Source: CADEDV01 sp048498035 (GTDB taxonomy: Bacteria > Bacteroidota > Bacteroidia > Chitinophagales > Chitinophagaceae). Taken from it: a DNA stretch of 64,000 nucleotides. The stretch spans positions 62,001 to 126,000 of the forward strand of contig JBEHYT010000004.1 of assembly GCA_048498035.1 (NCBI GenBank), in the 5' to 3' direction. The first letter of the stretch is position 1. Every line of letters begins with the position of its first letter. Below the pieces are notes generated by a model. That model saw nothing but the letters and a program-made list of their open reading frames with translations, was not told the origin of the DNA and ran no database searches. Positions 35,053 to 43,504 of the stretch are shown one piece after another. Position numbers and translations under genes: made by a program.

Positions 35053-36753
35053 ATGGCTATGCAAGTAACGAAGACTTTTAAACGGATCATTTTCCTGGAG
35101 CTCATCATCCCGGTGGTATTGCTCATTATCGGCATCTATCACGGGTTGATGCAAACGATCTACCGGGCGGGTATTCTTCACGATGCCTCTTTTGCAAAAT
35201 TGGATTACTACCAGGGGCTTACACTTCACGGGGTGATCAATGCCATCGTTCTCACCACTTTTTTTGCCGTTGCCTTTGGCAATGTAACGATGGCCTATTA
35301 TTTTAAAGAAGAACCCAACAAGCGGTTAATGTGGCTGGGATTCTGGCTCAAGGTGGTAGGCACACTGATGGCCGCCTGGGCTATGCTGGCCGGCAAAGCC
35401 TCCGTACTCTACACCTTTTATCCGCCATTGCGTGCCCATCCTTTATTTTACCTCGGCGCCGCATTATTGATCGTTGGTTCATGGGTGCCGCTGATCAGTT
35501 GGACCGGCATGTACCTGCGATGGAAAAAAGCCAATCCCAAAACAAAAACACCGCTGGCCGTATTGGGTACGCTGATCAATTTTATTATCTGGTTTGTATG
35601 TACGCTGGCTGTAGCGTATGAAGTACTTGTGCTACTCATTCCCTGGTCAATGGGATGGACGCATACGGTAAACGTAAACCTGGCCCGTACACTCTTCTGG
35701 TTTTTTGGCCATGCCCTGGTGTACTTCTGGTTGCTGCCTGCCTACATCATGTTCTATACTATTTTACCAAAAGTGGCGGGTGGCAAATTGTATTCAGACC
35801 TTGCGGGAAGAATTGCGCTTTTCCTGTTCCTGATCTTTTCCATCCCCGTGGGTGTGCACCACCAATACAGTGATCCTACCATTGCACAGGGTGTAAAATT
35901 CTTTCATGGGATGCTCACCTATGGCGTTGCCATCCCAAGTTTTATCACTGCATTCACACTCGCTGCATCACTGGAATATGCAGGGCGAAAAAATGGCGCA
36001 AAAGGCTGGTTTGGCTGGATGAAGAAGCTGCCCTATTTTGATGAGAAGCGCTACCTCTTTGGTTATTTTATCTGCGGGCTGATCCTCTTTGTATTCGGCG
36101 GACTCACCGGTATTGTCAACGCATCTTATTCGCTGAATACGGTTGTGCATAATACTGCCTGGTTGCCTGGTCACTTTCACATGACGGTTGCCGGTCCTGT
36201 TTTCCTGGGTATTGTAGGCATGAGCCTTTATCTATACTCTACCATGAGTGGCAAAAAGGTTTATATGCGCTCCGTGGCTACCATCGTTCCCTACCTGTGG
36301 ATGATTGGCATGCTGGTATTTTCTTTTGGGATGAGCTGGGGTGGATTGCGTGGTGAACCCCGCCGTACCAATCTTGGTATTTCTTACCTCAATCCTGACA
36401 GCGAATTGTTCCGTAGTGATTGGGTGCCAACTACGTTGTTGGCACTGCTGGGAGGCATAGTCATGTTTATCGCAGCAATGCTGTTTGTGATCGTGTTTTT
36501 CGGAACCGTGTTTGGTAAAAAGACAGAAGAAGGTCGGTTGGAGATCCCGGTAAGTGAGGCGTATCATGATGAACCCCGTGTGGCATTGTTCGACAAATTC
36601 AAACCCTGGATTATTGCAATGGCGGTGATCATCCTGCTGGCCTACGTGCCTGCACTGTGGAACGTGGAGAAGAATAGCGGACCTGGTGCACCTGCCTTTG
36701 ATGCAAATAGTCCTGTATCTGTAACTGCAACGCAAAAAAATGAGCAACCGTAA
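35053..36753 (+). CDS. Cytochrome c oxidase subunit I (B-family, ba3-like)
   Basis: A 566-residue heme-copper oxidase subunit with about 13 membrane helices. The low-spin heme His lies in LTLHGVINAIVLTTFF. CuB and cross-link region reads GHALVYFWLLPAYIMFYTIL, the B-family form. HHQYSDP supplies the CuB His pair, and GHFHMTVAGPVFLG the heme ligands. It reduces O2 to water while pumping protons, with the high O2 affinity usual for ba3 enzymes. It starts 4 bases after subunit II and overlaps the SCO gene by 14 bases. Confidence 0.93.
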   Translation: MAMQVTKTFKRIIFLELIIPVVLLIIGIYHGLMQTIYRAGILHDASFAKLDYYQGLTLHGVINAIVLTTFFAVAFGNVTMAYYFKEEPNKRLMWLGFWLKVVGTLMAAWAMLAGKASVLYTFYPPLRAHPLFYLGAALLIVGSWVPLISWTGMYLRWKKANPKTKTPLAVLGTLINFIIWFVCTLAVAYEVLVLLIPWSMGWTHTVNVNLARTLFWFFGHALVYFWLLPAYIMFYTILPKVAGGKLYSDLAGRIALFLFLIFSIPVGVHHQYSDPTIAQGVKFFHGMLTYGVAIPSFITAFTLAASLEYAGRKNGAKGWFGWMKKLPYFDEKRYLFGYFICGLILFVFGGLTGIVNASYSLNTVVHNTAWLPGHFHMTVAGPVFLGIVGMSLYLYSTMSGKKVYMRSVATIVPYLWMIGMLVFSFGMSWGGLRGEPRRTNLGISYLNPDSELFRSDWVPTTLLALLGGIVMFIAAMLFVIVFFGTVFGKKTEEGRLEIPVSEAYHDEPRVALFDKFKPWIIAMAVIILLAYVPALWNVEKNSGPGAPAFDANSPVSVTATQKNEQP

Positions 36754-37363
36754 ACAACTTGTTCTTTTTGGCGTGCTGGTGTTCCTGGTTCCATTCGTAA
36801 CCATTTACGCTACGCGATGGTATAACAACCGGGTAGCTGCATTGCCTGATTATGGTGTGGTGGCAATTGATAGCCTTTCGGGATCTCCAGGTGCATTCAC
36901 CGATCAACAGGCGAATCGTTTTTCGATGGAAAGCTGGAAGGGAAATATTGCCGTGGTTAACTTCTTCTTTACACATTGCCCGGTGGTATGTCCAAAGATG
37001 ATGAAGAATATGAGCGATGTGGAGAGGGAATTACGCGGGGAGAAAGGATTGATATTTACTTCTTTTTCGGTTGACCCGGAACATGATTCGGCTACGCAAC
37101 TGCAACATTTTGCCGACTTGTTTGGCATTGCTTATCGGGACTGGAAACTGGTAACCGGTGAGAAACCGGTTATTTATAAGCTGGCGCGTAATGGATTTAA
37201 GCTGGTGGCAAGCGAGGGAGATGGCGGGCCGATGGATTTTATTCACAGCGACAAGATCATCCTGCTCGACCGGCAGCAGCATATTCGCGGGTTTTATACC
37301 GGTACGGAAAAAGATGAGACGGATCAATTATTACACGACATAAAAAAACTGCTTCATGAATAA
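36740..37363 (+). CDS. SCO family copper chaperone
   Basis: A 207-residue protein with an N-terminal membrane anchor (QLVLFGVLVFLVPFVTIYAT) and a thioredoxin-like domain. The copper-binding CxxxC is in FTHCPVVCPKMMKNM, and the distal His is in PMDFIHSDKIILLD. SCO proteins insert copper into the CuA site of subunit II, which fits the operon position directly after subunit I. Its end overlaps the cytochrome c gene by 8 bases. Confidence 0.92.
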   Translation: MSNRKQLVLFGVLVFLVPFVTIYATRWYNNRVAALPDYGVVAIDSLSGSPGAFTDQQANRFSMESWKGNIAVVNFFFTHCPVVCPKMMKNMSDVERELRGEKGLIFTSFSVDPEHDSATQLQHFADLFGIAYRDWKLVTGEKPVIYKLARNGFKLVASEGDGGPMDFIHSDKIILLDRQQHIRGFYTGTEKDETDQLLHDIKKLLHE

Positions 37364-37898
37364 GAAGTCTGCGATATTAAAAGTCATTATTGCTTGTATA
37401 TTGATTCTTCCCGGGCGTTTGCATGCAGCTCCGCCGGATGAAGGGAAAGCGATCTTTACGGCGCGTTGTGCAAGTTGCCATAATGTAAACCGGAGAATGA
37501 CGGGACCTGCGCTGGCGGGTGTAGATGAGCGGCGTTCTATTGACTGGATCATCCGGTTTGTTCATTCTTCAAAAACTGTAATTGCCAGTGGCGATACAGC
37601 GGCGGTTAAATTGTTCGATCAGTTTAATCGTGTGTCAATGCCCGAACATCCTGATCTTTCCGAAGCGCAAATCAAATCGATCGTCGATTACATAAAAGCA
37701 GAGGCAAAAACGGGCGTAGTAGCGGCTCCATTTGAAAAGCCCACTCGTAAGCCGGATGGTTACCTGCCATTAAGCATTCACGATTATCCATTTTTTGGAG
37801 TGTACCTGTTTGCTGTAGCCTGCCTGGTAGGTGTGTTGTTATTCTGCGTTTACCTGGTGCGCCTGCGCGATGCCCAAAAGGCGAATGGCCGGATATAG
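37356..37898 (+). CDS. Membrane-anchored cytochrome c
   Basis: A 180-residue protein with a signal peptide (VIIACILILPGRLHA). One heme c is attached at CASCH (TARCASCHNVNRRMTGPAL) and the axial Met is probably in RVSMPEHPDLS. A C-terminal membrane helix (YLFAVACLVGVLLFCVYLVR) anchors it. It is the last gene of the oxidase operon and is the likely immediate electron donor to CuA. Confidence 0.88.
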   Translation: MNKKSAILKVIIACILILPGRLHAAPPDEGKAIFTARCASCHNVNRRMTGPALAGVDERRSIDWIIRFVHSSKTVIASGDTAAVKLFDQFNRVSMPEHPDLSEAQIKSIVDYIKAEAKTGVVAAPFEKPTRKPDGYLPLSIHDYPFFGVYLFAVACLVGVLLFCVYLVRLRDAQKANGRI

Positions 37899-37910
37899 GA
37901 TACTGGCTGC

Positions 37911-39059
37911 TTAGCGTACGCAACGAAAACCGGTGTGTTCAAGGCCGGTATCATGACTGCTTTTCATTCTTCGCGCTACGCGATAGCCGCTGCAGTAACT
38001 GTCGTTGCAAAGAAAGCTTCCGCCACGGAGGCTTCGTTTTTCCATATACGGCTCCTGCGGATCAAACGAACGTGCAGGCCCTTTGGGATCAATGCTGATT
38101 TTACCTTGTAGTTCTTTGTAATAATCGGCATTGTAAAGATCGCTGCACCATTCCCATACATTCCCGGCCATGTCGTAAAGCCCATAACCATTGGGTGCGA
38201 ACGATCCAACGGGCGCAAGTTTTACAAATCCATCGCGTTTATTGTTGAGGTAAGGAAATGCGCCATTCCAGCTATTTGCTTTTGGTTTCCCGGTTTCCAC
38301 CGGTTCATTGCCCCAGGGATAAATTTGGTTGATGAGACCACCTCTCGCTGCAAATTCCCATTCTGCTTCTGTGGGAAGTCGTTTGCCGGCCCATTTGCAA
38401 TAGGCCATGGCATCGTCCCAACTTACTTGTACAACAGGATCATTTTCACGTCCACGAATAGAACTTGCAGGCCCTTCCGGGTGTTTCCAGCTGGCGCCTT
38501 TTACCCAGCTCCACCATTGGCTGTAATCATTCAGATCAACCGGTCCGCTGGTTGGTGTAAATACCAGGGAAGCAGCTACCAGCAAACTGTCGGCCGGTTG
38601 GGGAGTGCCTGGCGGCAGCGTTTTTTTCAGTTCATTCCAGTCGGGTTTTCGTTCTGCAGTAGTAATATAACCGGTAGCGTCTGTAAATTTTTTAAACTGT
38701 GCGTTGGTGACTTCCGTTTTATCTATCCAGAATGCTGATACACGCACGCGGTGTTTGGGAAGTTCATCGGGCTGAGCCTGGCTATTATCGCCACCCATAT
38801 CAAAATCGCCGCCGGGTATAAAGACCATGCCGGCGTTGGAGGTATCGCCATTGAACCTGATATAGCCTGTTGATGTATCCTGGACAAAGCGCTGTGGCGT
38901 TTGCATACAGGAATGATTTGAATCAGCCTCCTTGTTAATATGACCCGCGGAAGTGCGTTGATCAGGGGAATTGGTACAGGAACAGGAAAAGATAAAAAAC
39001 GCGGCAACCAGTCTTAATTTTTTGCTTTTGGCAGTAAACGGGCCGGTTTTTGAATACAT
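37911..39059 (-). CDS. Formylglycine-generating enzyme (FGE/SUMF1) family lipoprotein with intact cysteine pair
   Basis: A 382-residue protein. ATG 39059 gives a lipoprotein signal (RLVAAFFIFSCSC). The FGE-sulfatase domain covers about 60-380, starting MVFIPGGDFDMGGDN and including WIDKTEVTNAQFKKF, VSWDDAMAYCKWAGKRLPTE and NVWEWCSDLYNADY. Near the C-terminus it has LRGGSFLCNDSYCSGYRVA. The CxxxxC in this place equals the copper-binding catalytic cysteine pair of true FGE, which converts sulfatase Cys to formylglycine. Many relatives such as NirV lack it. It converges on the oxidase operon. No sulfatase is in the window, so its target is unknown. Confidence 0.85.
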   Translation of the reverse strand: MYSKTGPFTAKSKKLRLVAAFFIFSCSCTNSPDQRTSAGHINKEADSNHSCMQTPQRFVQDTSTGYIRFNGDTSNAGMVFIPGGDFDMGGDNSQAQPDELPKHRVRVSAFWIDKTEVTNAQFKKFTDATGYITTAERKPDWNELKKTLPPGTPQPADSLLVAASLVFTPTSGPVDLNDYSQWWSWVKGASWKHPEGPASSIRGRENDPVVQVSWDDAMAYCKWAGKRLPTEAEWEFAARGGLINQIYPWGNEPVETGKPKANSWNGAFPYLNNKRDGFVKLAPVGSFAPNGYGLYDMAGNVWEWCSDLYNADYYKELQGKISIDPKGPARSFDPQEPYMEKRSLRGGSFLCNDSYCSGYRVARRMKSSHDTGLEHTGFRCVR

Positions 39060-39189
39060 ACTTAAGTGTTGTTGGAGGAAACGAAGGCAATTTACCCAAA
39101 CTTGTTCAACAGCAGGTTTTGTAAACAACTGGTTAATGGAAGGCACTTCCGCTTTTCTTTAACACTGCCTTAGAATTAACGGGGCAATA

Positions 39190-39257
39190 TTTGCATTAGT
39201 TCTGCGATATTTATATTTTATAATGATTTTCAATGTCTTGTAGTTGTTTTACTACAA
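39190..39257 (+). promoter_or_regulatory. Promoter and leader hairpin of the thioredoxin-ApbE operon
   Basis: TTTG (39190-39193), an 18-base spacer and TATATTTT (39212-39219) fit the Bacteroidetes -33/-7 promoter with one mismatch. A 7-bp hairpin (TTGTAGT, TGTTTT, ACTACAA; 39238-39257) follows in the leader, 23 bases before the ATG. Confidence 0.45.
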
Positions 39258-39280
39258 AGCTCTTCTAAATATAGTTGTAT

Positions 39281-39721
39281 ATGAAATTCATCGGGGGTTT
39301 TGTACTGGCGGCTGTTTTATCCTCTTTTTCCATTTGGCAACCGGATTTTGCGTCAGCCAAAAAGCTGGCGAAGGAGGAACATCGTTTAATCCTTTTGAAT
39401 TTTTCGGGATCAGACTGGTGTGTGCCCTGCATTCGCATGCACAAGGATATTTTTGACAGTCCCGCGTTCTTACAAATGGCGGAAACCAGGCTGGCCATGG
39501 TGAATGCTGATTTTCCAAGGCAAAAGAAAAACCAGTTGGAAAAATCGGTTCAGAAAGCAAATGACGCGCTGGCAGATCGCTATAATCCGGAAGGAAAATT
39601 TCCCTACACATTATTGCTGGATGCAGATGGCAACGTGATACAATCCTGGGATGGCTATCCAAAAGCCGGTGAAGAAGCATTCATTAACCAGGTAAAGGAA
39701 ATTTGTGATGCCCGTCACTGA
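39281..39721 (+). CDS. Secreted thioredoxin-family protein
   Basis: A 146-residue protein with a signal peptide (FIGGFVLAAVLSSFSIW). A thioredoxin fold is shown by LILLNFSGSDWCVPCIRMHK (redox pair CVPC, about residues 46-49) and PYTLLLDADGNVIQSWDGYP with the cis-Pro region. The N-terminal segment FASAKKLAKEEHRLI is typical of thioredoxin_7-like proteins. It is the first gene of an operon with apbE, a DUF4266 and a DUF3570 gene, and overlaps apbE by 14 bases. It likely handles thiols in the periplasm for that module. Confidence 0.87.
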   Translation: MKFIGGFVLAAVLSSFSIWQPDFASAKKLAKEEHRLILLNFSGSDWCVPCIRMHKDIFDSPAFLQMAETRLAMVNADFPRQKKNQLEKSVQKANDALADRYNPEGKFPYTLLLDADGNVIQSWDGYPKAGEEAFINQVKEICDARH

Positions 39722-40655
39722 CACCTGCATGCAACGGGAATTTCGGCAGCAATGCCGCCTCATGGGCAACCAGTTTGAGATAACCGTGGTGGCTGAGGAT
39801 GAAAGTTGGGCGCAGGAAAAAATTGCACTCGCTATTGCAGAGATCAGGCGTATTGAAAAGTTGCTGACCACGTTTAGTGATGATAGCGAAACAAATCTGG
39901 TAAACGGGAATGCGGGTATTGCGCCGGTGAAGGTGAGCCCCGAATTTTTCAACCTCGTGGAGCGATCGCTCCGGATCTCGCGGCTTACTGATGGAGCGTT
40001 TGATCTTAGCTATGGATCAGTAGATAAACGCCTGTGGAATTTTGACCGGGAAATGAAATCATTACCCGATCCTGAAACAGCGCAGCAGATGGTACGACTG
40101 ATCAACTATCAAAATATCATACTCGACCGGGATGCCGGTACTGTATTTCTTCGTGAGGCGGGCATGCGGATTGGTTTTGGCGGAATTGGTAAAGGCTATG
40201 CAGCAGAAATGGCGAAGCAGTTATTGAAGCACGAAGGAGTGGAAAGCGGCATCGTAAATGCATCTGGTGATCTTACCGCCTGGGGTTTGCAGGCCAGTGG
40301 CAAACCATGGACCGTTGGTATAGTCGATCCCGATCGCGCAAATAATGCGTTTTCATTCCTGGAGATTAGTGATATGGCAATTGCCACTTCAGGCAATTAT
40401 GAAAAATTTGTAGTGATTGACGGCGTAAAATATTCACATACGATCAACCCTAAAACAGGTCTTCCTGTAACCGGCATTAAAAGTGTTACGATTATTTGTC
40501 CCAATGCGGAGATTGCAGATGCGATGGCAACGCCGGTTACGATCATGGGCATCCGTGCCGGTTTAAACCTGGTAAACCAGGTGAAGGGATTGGGCTGTAT
40601 TATTATTGCAGACGATAATTCTATTTATACATCTAAAAACATACGTCTCCGATGA
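39708..40655 (+). CDS. apbE: FAD:protein FMN transferase
   Basis: A 315-residue ApbE-family enzyme that attaches FMN to Ser/Thr of extracytoplasmic proteins. Hallmarks are MGNQFEITVVAEDE, RRIEKLLTTFSDDSETNLVN, GAFDLSYGSVDKRLW and GIGKGYAAEMAKQLL. Later come ASGDLTAWG, IATSGNYEKF, YSHTINPKTGLPV and ADAMATPVTIMG, the Mg/FAD-binding end. No clear signal peptide or lipobox is seen, which is unusual for a periplasmic enzyme. ATG 39708 is preferred to GTG 39705. It overlaps the thioredoxin gene and, by four bases (ATGA), the DUF4266 gene. Confidence 0.92.
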   Translation: MPVTDTCMQREFRQQCRLMGNQFEITVVAEDESWAQEKIALAIAEIRRIEKLLTTFSDDSETNLVNGNAGIAPVKVSPEFFNLVERSLRISRLTDGAFDLSYGSVDKRLWNFDREMKSLPDPETAQQMVRLINYQNIILDRDAGTVFLREAGMRIGFGGIGKGYAAEMAKQLLKHEGVESGIVNASGDLTAWGLQASGKPWTVGIVDPDRANNAFSFLEISDMAIATSGNYEKFVVIDGVKYSHTINPKTGLPVTGIKSVTIICPNAEIADAMATPVTIMGIRAGLNLVNQVKGLGCIIIADDNSIYTSKNIRLR

Positions 40656-40894
40656 AAAAACGACATCATCCGCCGCACAGGCTGACAGCCTGCTGCGTGG
40701 TAGCAGGAGGAGCTTTGCTTGCGCTCGCATCCTGTCAGACCGTGAAGGAGTATCAAAAGAACCGTTTGAATGATGGTGAAATGGTACTGTCTCCCCGAAA
40801 AGTGGAGAAAACAGAGATCAGTTTTCAAACCTACCGGGAGGGTTCATCAGGAGCCAATGGAGGCAAAACGGGTGGAGGTTGCGGCTGTAACTAA
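40652..40894 (+). CDS. DUF4266 small lipoprotein
   Basis: An 80-residue lipoprotein with a long basic leader (MKKRHHPPHRL) and lipobox ALASC (Cys near residue 28). The mature part QTVKEYQKNRLNDGEMVLS and the glycine-rich end GGKTGGGCGCN are typical of DUF4266. SSGANGG near residue 65 faintly resembles the ApbE target pattern (S/T-G-A-T) but has Asn in place of Thr. It shares its start with the apbE stop (ATGA), so it may be the ApbE client or a cofactor-binding partner; that is inference. Confidence 0.85.
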   Translation: MKKRHHPPHRLTACCVVAGGALLALASCQTVKEYQKNRLNDGEMVLSPRKVEKTEISFQTYREGSSGANGGKTGGGCGCN

Positions 40895-40930
40895 AACAGG
40901 CCGGATTTAATAATATTAAGCAAGCACATC

Positions 40931-42133
40931 ATGAAAAGGATTTTTTTGAGCTTAACAATGCTGGCTGCGATACTGCATGGCAAAGCACAGTCGCCGGTGG
41001 ATAGTTCGGCATTTAAAAGCCGCAAATTACAGCTGGAAGAAGTAAACCTGGTGTCCAGCTATTATTCGCAGAATGGAAACAATTCTGCGGTAACGGGTGG
41101 CATCGGTACAGAAAAGCTGACAGATCTCGCCAATGTGATTGATGTAAAATTGATCACGTATGATAAAAAATGGAGGAAGCATACACTTGGCGCTGAGCTG
41201 GGCATTGATCACTATACATCGGCCTCGTCTGACCGGATTGATCTGAAAGCCAATTCCTCCGCGTCGCATGCAGATACACGAATCTACCCGTCATTTACCT
41301 GGAGCATGGAAAATGAAAAAAAGGGATCAACACTTGGCGCCGGTCTTTCTGCTTCTGCTGAATTCGATTACCAGTCGTTTGGCGCTTACCTGAGTTTTGC
41401 GCAGAAAACAAGAAACAGGAACGGGGAGTTTACGGCAAAAGTTCAGACCTATCTCGACCGTGTAAAACTGGTGCTTCCCGTTGAACTGCGACCGGGCGGC
41501 GGTGGCGGTGGCGGCGGGGAAGAGGATGATTACGCAAGCACACCACGTAATACGTTTGTTGGATCGCTATCCTATTCCCAAATCGTCAACCAGCGGTTGC
41601 AACTGATGTTTATGGCCGATGCGATTCAGCAAACCGGTTACCTGGGATTACCTTTTCACCGGGTATATTTTGCCGACGCGTCGGTACACCAGGAGAGCCT
41701 GCCCGACAAACGCTTCAAACTTCCACTGGGATTTAGAGCCAATTATTTTGCGGGAGACCGTGTGATAGTGCGTACTTACTATCGTTTTTACAAAGACAAC
41801 TGGGGCGTGTTATCGCACACGGCTGAATTGGAGTTACCGATTAAGATCACGCCTTTCTTTTCCATCAGTCCATTCTACAGGTATTATACGCAGTCGGCAG
41901 CCGATTATTTTGCACCCTATCGTGAACACACGGCCGCTGATACTTATTATACCAGCAGTTACGATCTGTCAAAATTCAATTCCAATTTTGTGGGAGCCGG
42001 TTTCCGGTTTGTGCCGGAGAAGGGGGTGTTTGGAAACCCGCATATCAATATGTTGGAGATACGGTATGGGCATTATAACCGCAGCAATGGCCTGAATTCA
42101 AATATTGTATCCCTCAATTTGAAATTTAAATAA
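40931..42133 (+). CDS. DUF3570 outer-membrane beta-barrel protein
   Basis: A 400-residue protein with a signal peptide (IFLSLTMLAAILHGKAQ). Alternating strands such as HTLGAELGIDHYTSASSDR, FVGSLSYSQIVNQRLQLMFM and NMLEIRYGHYNRSNG fit an outer-membrane barrel ending in NIVSLNLKFK. A glycine run (RPGGGGGGGGEEDD, about residue 190) interrupts it. Thioredoxin, ApbE, DUF4266 and DUF3570 recur together in many bacteria and appear to form one extracytoplasmic redox module whose purpose is unknown. Confidence 0.88.
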   Translation: MKRIFLSLTMLAAILHGKAQSPVDSSAFKSRKLQLEEVNLVSSYYSQNGNNSAVTGGIGTEKLTDLANVIDVKLITYDKKWRKHTLGAELGIDHYTSASSDRIDLKANSSASHADTRIYPSFTWSMENEKKGSTLGAGLSASAEFDYQSFGAYLSFAQKTRNRNGEFTAKVQTYLDRVKLVLPVELRPGGGGGGGGEEDDYASTPRNTFVGSLSYSQIVNQRLQLMFMADAIQQTGYLGLPFHRVYFADASVHQESLPDKRFKLPLGFRANYFAGDRVIVRTYYRFYKDNWGVLSHTAELELPIKITPFFSISPFYRYYTQSAADYFAPYREHTAADTYYTSSYDLSKFNSNFVGAGFRFVPEKGVFGNPHINMLEIRYGHYNRSNGLNSNIVSLNLKFK

Positions 42134-42143
42134 TCGCATCGGC

Positions 42144-42848
42144 TCAGGCGCCGAAGAGTTTTGCAACAGCAAACGCGGCGCCTGCGGCTAATGCCCCGAT
42201 CACCATCACTTTTAATGCGCCGGCAAATGGCGATTGCCCGGTTACTTTACTCTTGAAGTAGCCAAACAGGAAAAGACATATCAACGTTACAACGGAGGAA
42301 ATCTTCAATCCTTCCATTGGTGTTTGCGTGAAGAAATATGGTGAAAGGGGGATCAGGCCTCCTACTACATAGCTCAGCCCGATGGTAAGCGCGCTTGAAG
42401 TGGCCCGGCGTGGATGCGGTTCATCCAGGCCAAGTTCATACTTCATCATAAACTTCACCCATTTATCTTTATCCTTCGCCAGTTCATCTGCCAGTAATGC
42501 CTGGCTGGATTCACTAAATCCATATTCCGCGAAAATATCGCGGATTTCTTTTTTTTCTTTCTCCGGCAGATGGTCCACTTCCCAGTATTCCCGCGCCAGC
42601 TCAGAATTGTAATGATCCATTTCCGTGCGGCCCGCGAGATAACCGCCCAGTCCCATGGCAATGGAACCGGCAATCACTTCGGCAATGCCAGCGGTAGTAA
42701 CGATACTGTTGGTGGCAACGGCAGTGCTTACGCCAGCTGCAAGAGCAAAGGGAACGGTGAGCCCGTCACTCATGCCAATAACAACATCGGTTACAAATTC
42801 AGAGCCCTGGAAATGTTTTTCTTCGTGTGTAGATGCAGAACGGTCCAT
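42144..42848 (-). CDS. VIT1/CCC1 family iron/manganese transporter
   Basis: A 234-residue membrane protein. ATG 42848 gives the family start. First helix region reads FVTDVVIGMSDGLTVPFALA, followed by ATNSIVTTAGIAEVIAGSIA and GLGGYLAGRTEMDHY. A cytoplasmic Glu-rich metal-binding helical domain (EYWEVDHLPEKEKKEIRDIF) and three further helices complete it. The family moves Fe2+ or Mn2+ out of the cytoplasm. A TGA-N6-TCA box at 42883 with a -7-like element at the ATG suggests control with the RIC/oxidase set. Confidence 0.9.
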   Translation of the reverse strand: MDRSASTHEEKHFQGSEFVTDVVIGMSDGLTVPFALAAGVSTAVATNSIVTTAGIAEVIAGSIAMGLGGYLAGRTEMDHYNSELAREYWEVDHLPEKEKKEIRDIFAEYGFSESSQALLADELAKDKDKWVKFMMKYELGLDEPHPRRATSSALTIGLSYVVGGLIPLSPYFFTQTPMEGLKISSVVTLICLFLFGYFKSKVTGQSPFAGALKVMVIGALAAGAAFAVAKLFGA

Positions 42849-42851
42849 AAA

Positions 42852-42894
42852 CCAATATACTATAAAATCGTAAAAAAAAATATGACCTGCATCA
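42852..42894 (-). promoter_or_regulatory. TGA-N6-TCA box and -7-like element before the VIT1/CCC1 gene
   Basis: TGACCTGCATCA (42883-42894) has its centre 36.5 bp from the G of a -7-like element, TATATTGG on the minus strand (42852-42859, one mismatch). This is the same spacing as at the RIC and 30701 promoters. The implied transcript would start almost at the ATG (leaderless). Confidence 0.5.
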
Positions 42895-42965
42895 GTATGT
42901 TCTGCAGTTGCACAATGTTTCACAATGCCTGCCGGGTATGTTGTATGTTTGTATCGTAAACAGAC

Positions 42966-43475
42966 TTGGCATTCTTCTTCAACTATATGGATTCGCCCGT
43001 AGGGCAGCTTACCCTGGTAGCCGGAGAAACCGGGCTGGCCGCGGTATTATGGGAAAATGATAACCCCGCCCGGGTGCATTGTACCCCGGATATCCGTGCG
43101 GAGCAACACCCGGTGTTGCTCGAAACGGCTATTCAATTGCGTGATTATTTTGACAAAAAACGAACGGCTTTTTCGTTGCCCTTGGAGCTGCACGGCACTC
43201 CTTTTCAAAAGGCAGTGTGGCAACTGCTGGCGGCCATTCCTTTTGGTGAAACACGTACCTACCAGCAACTGGCAGATGCATTAGACAATCCAAAAGCAGT
43301 GCGGGCAGTTGGAGCGGCCAATGGAAAAAATCCCCTGTCGATCATCCTTCCGTGCCACCGCGTTATTGGCTCTTCAGGTTCACTCACCGGCTTTGCGGGT
43401 GGACTGGCAGCGAAGTCATACCTGCTGACACTCGAAGGTGCTTTAGAGGAAAAACAACTTACGTTATTTGTGTAA
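42966..43475 (+). CDS. ogt: Methylated-DNA-[protein]-cysteine S-methyltransferase
   Basis: A 169-residue suicide DNA-repair enzyme that removes alkyl groups from O6-alkylguanine. The active-site stretch is SIILPCHRVIGSSGSLTGFA (Cys in PCHR). The DNA-binding helix-turn-helix region is GETRTYQQLADALDNPKAVR with AVGAANGKNP. It starts at TTG 42966, since an in-frame stop lies at 42957 and the next ATG (42987) would cut the first strand. It diverges from the VIT1/CCC1 gene. Confidence 0.93.
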   Translation: MAFFFNYMDSPVGQLTLVAGETGLAAVLWENDNPARVHCTPDIRAEQHPVLLETAIQLRDYFDKKRTAFSLPLELHGTPFQKAVWQLLAAIPFGETRTYQQLADALDNPKAVRAVGAANGKNPLSIILPCHRVIGSSGSLTGFAGGLAAKSYLLTLEGALEEKQLTLFV

Positions 43476-43504
43476 AGACACATTAGTGGATAAGAAGAAG
43501 GTCG

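Noticed and set aside
37911..39059. NirV-like inactive protein
   Set aside because: The CxxxxC pair of true formylglycine-generating enzymes is retained, so an active enzyme is more likely.
43462..43480. TGTGT-AAAG-ACACA hairpin as terminator between ogt and kdpE
   Set aside because: Stem of 5 bp, overlaps the ogt stop and has no T-run.
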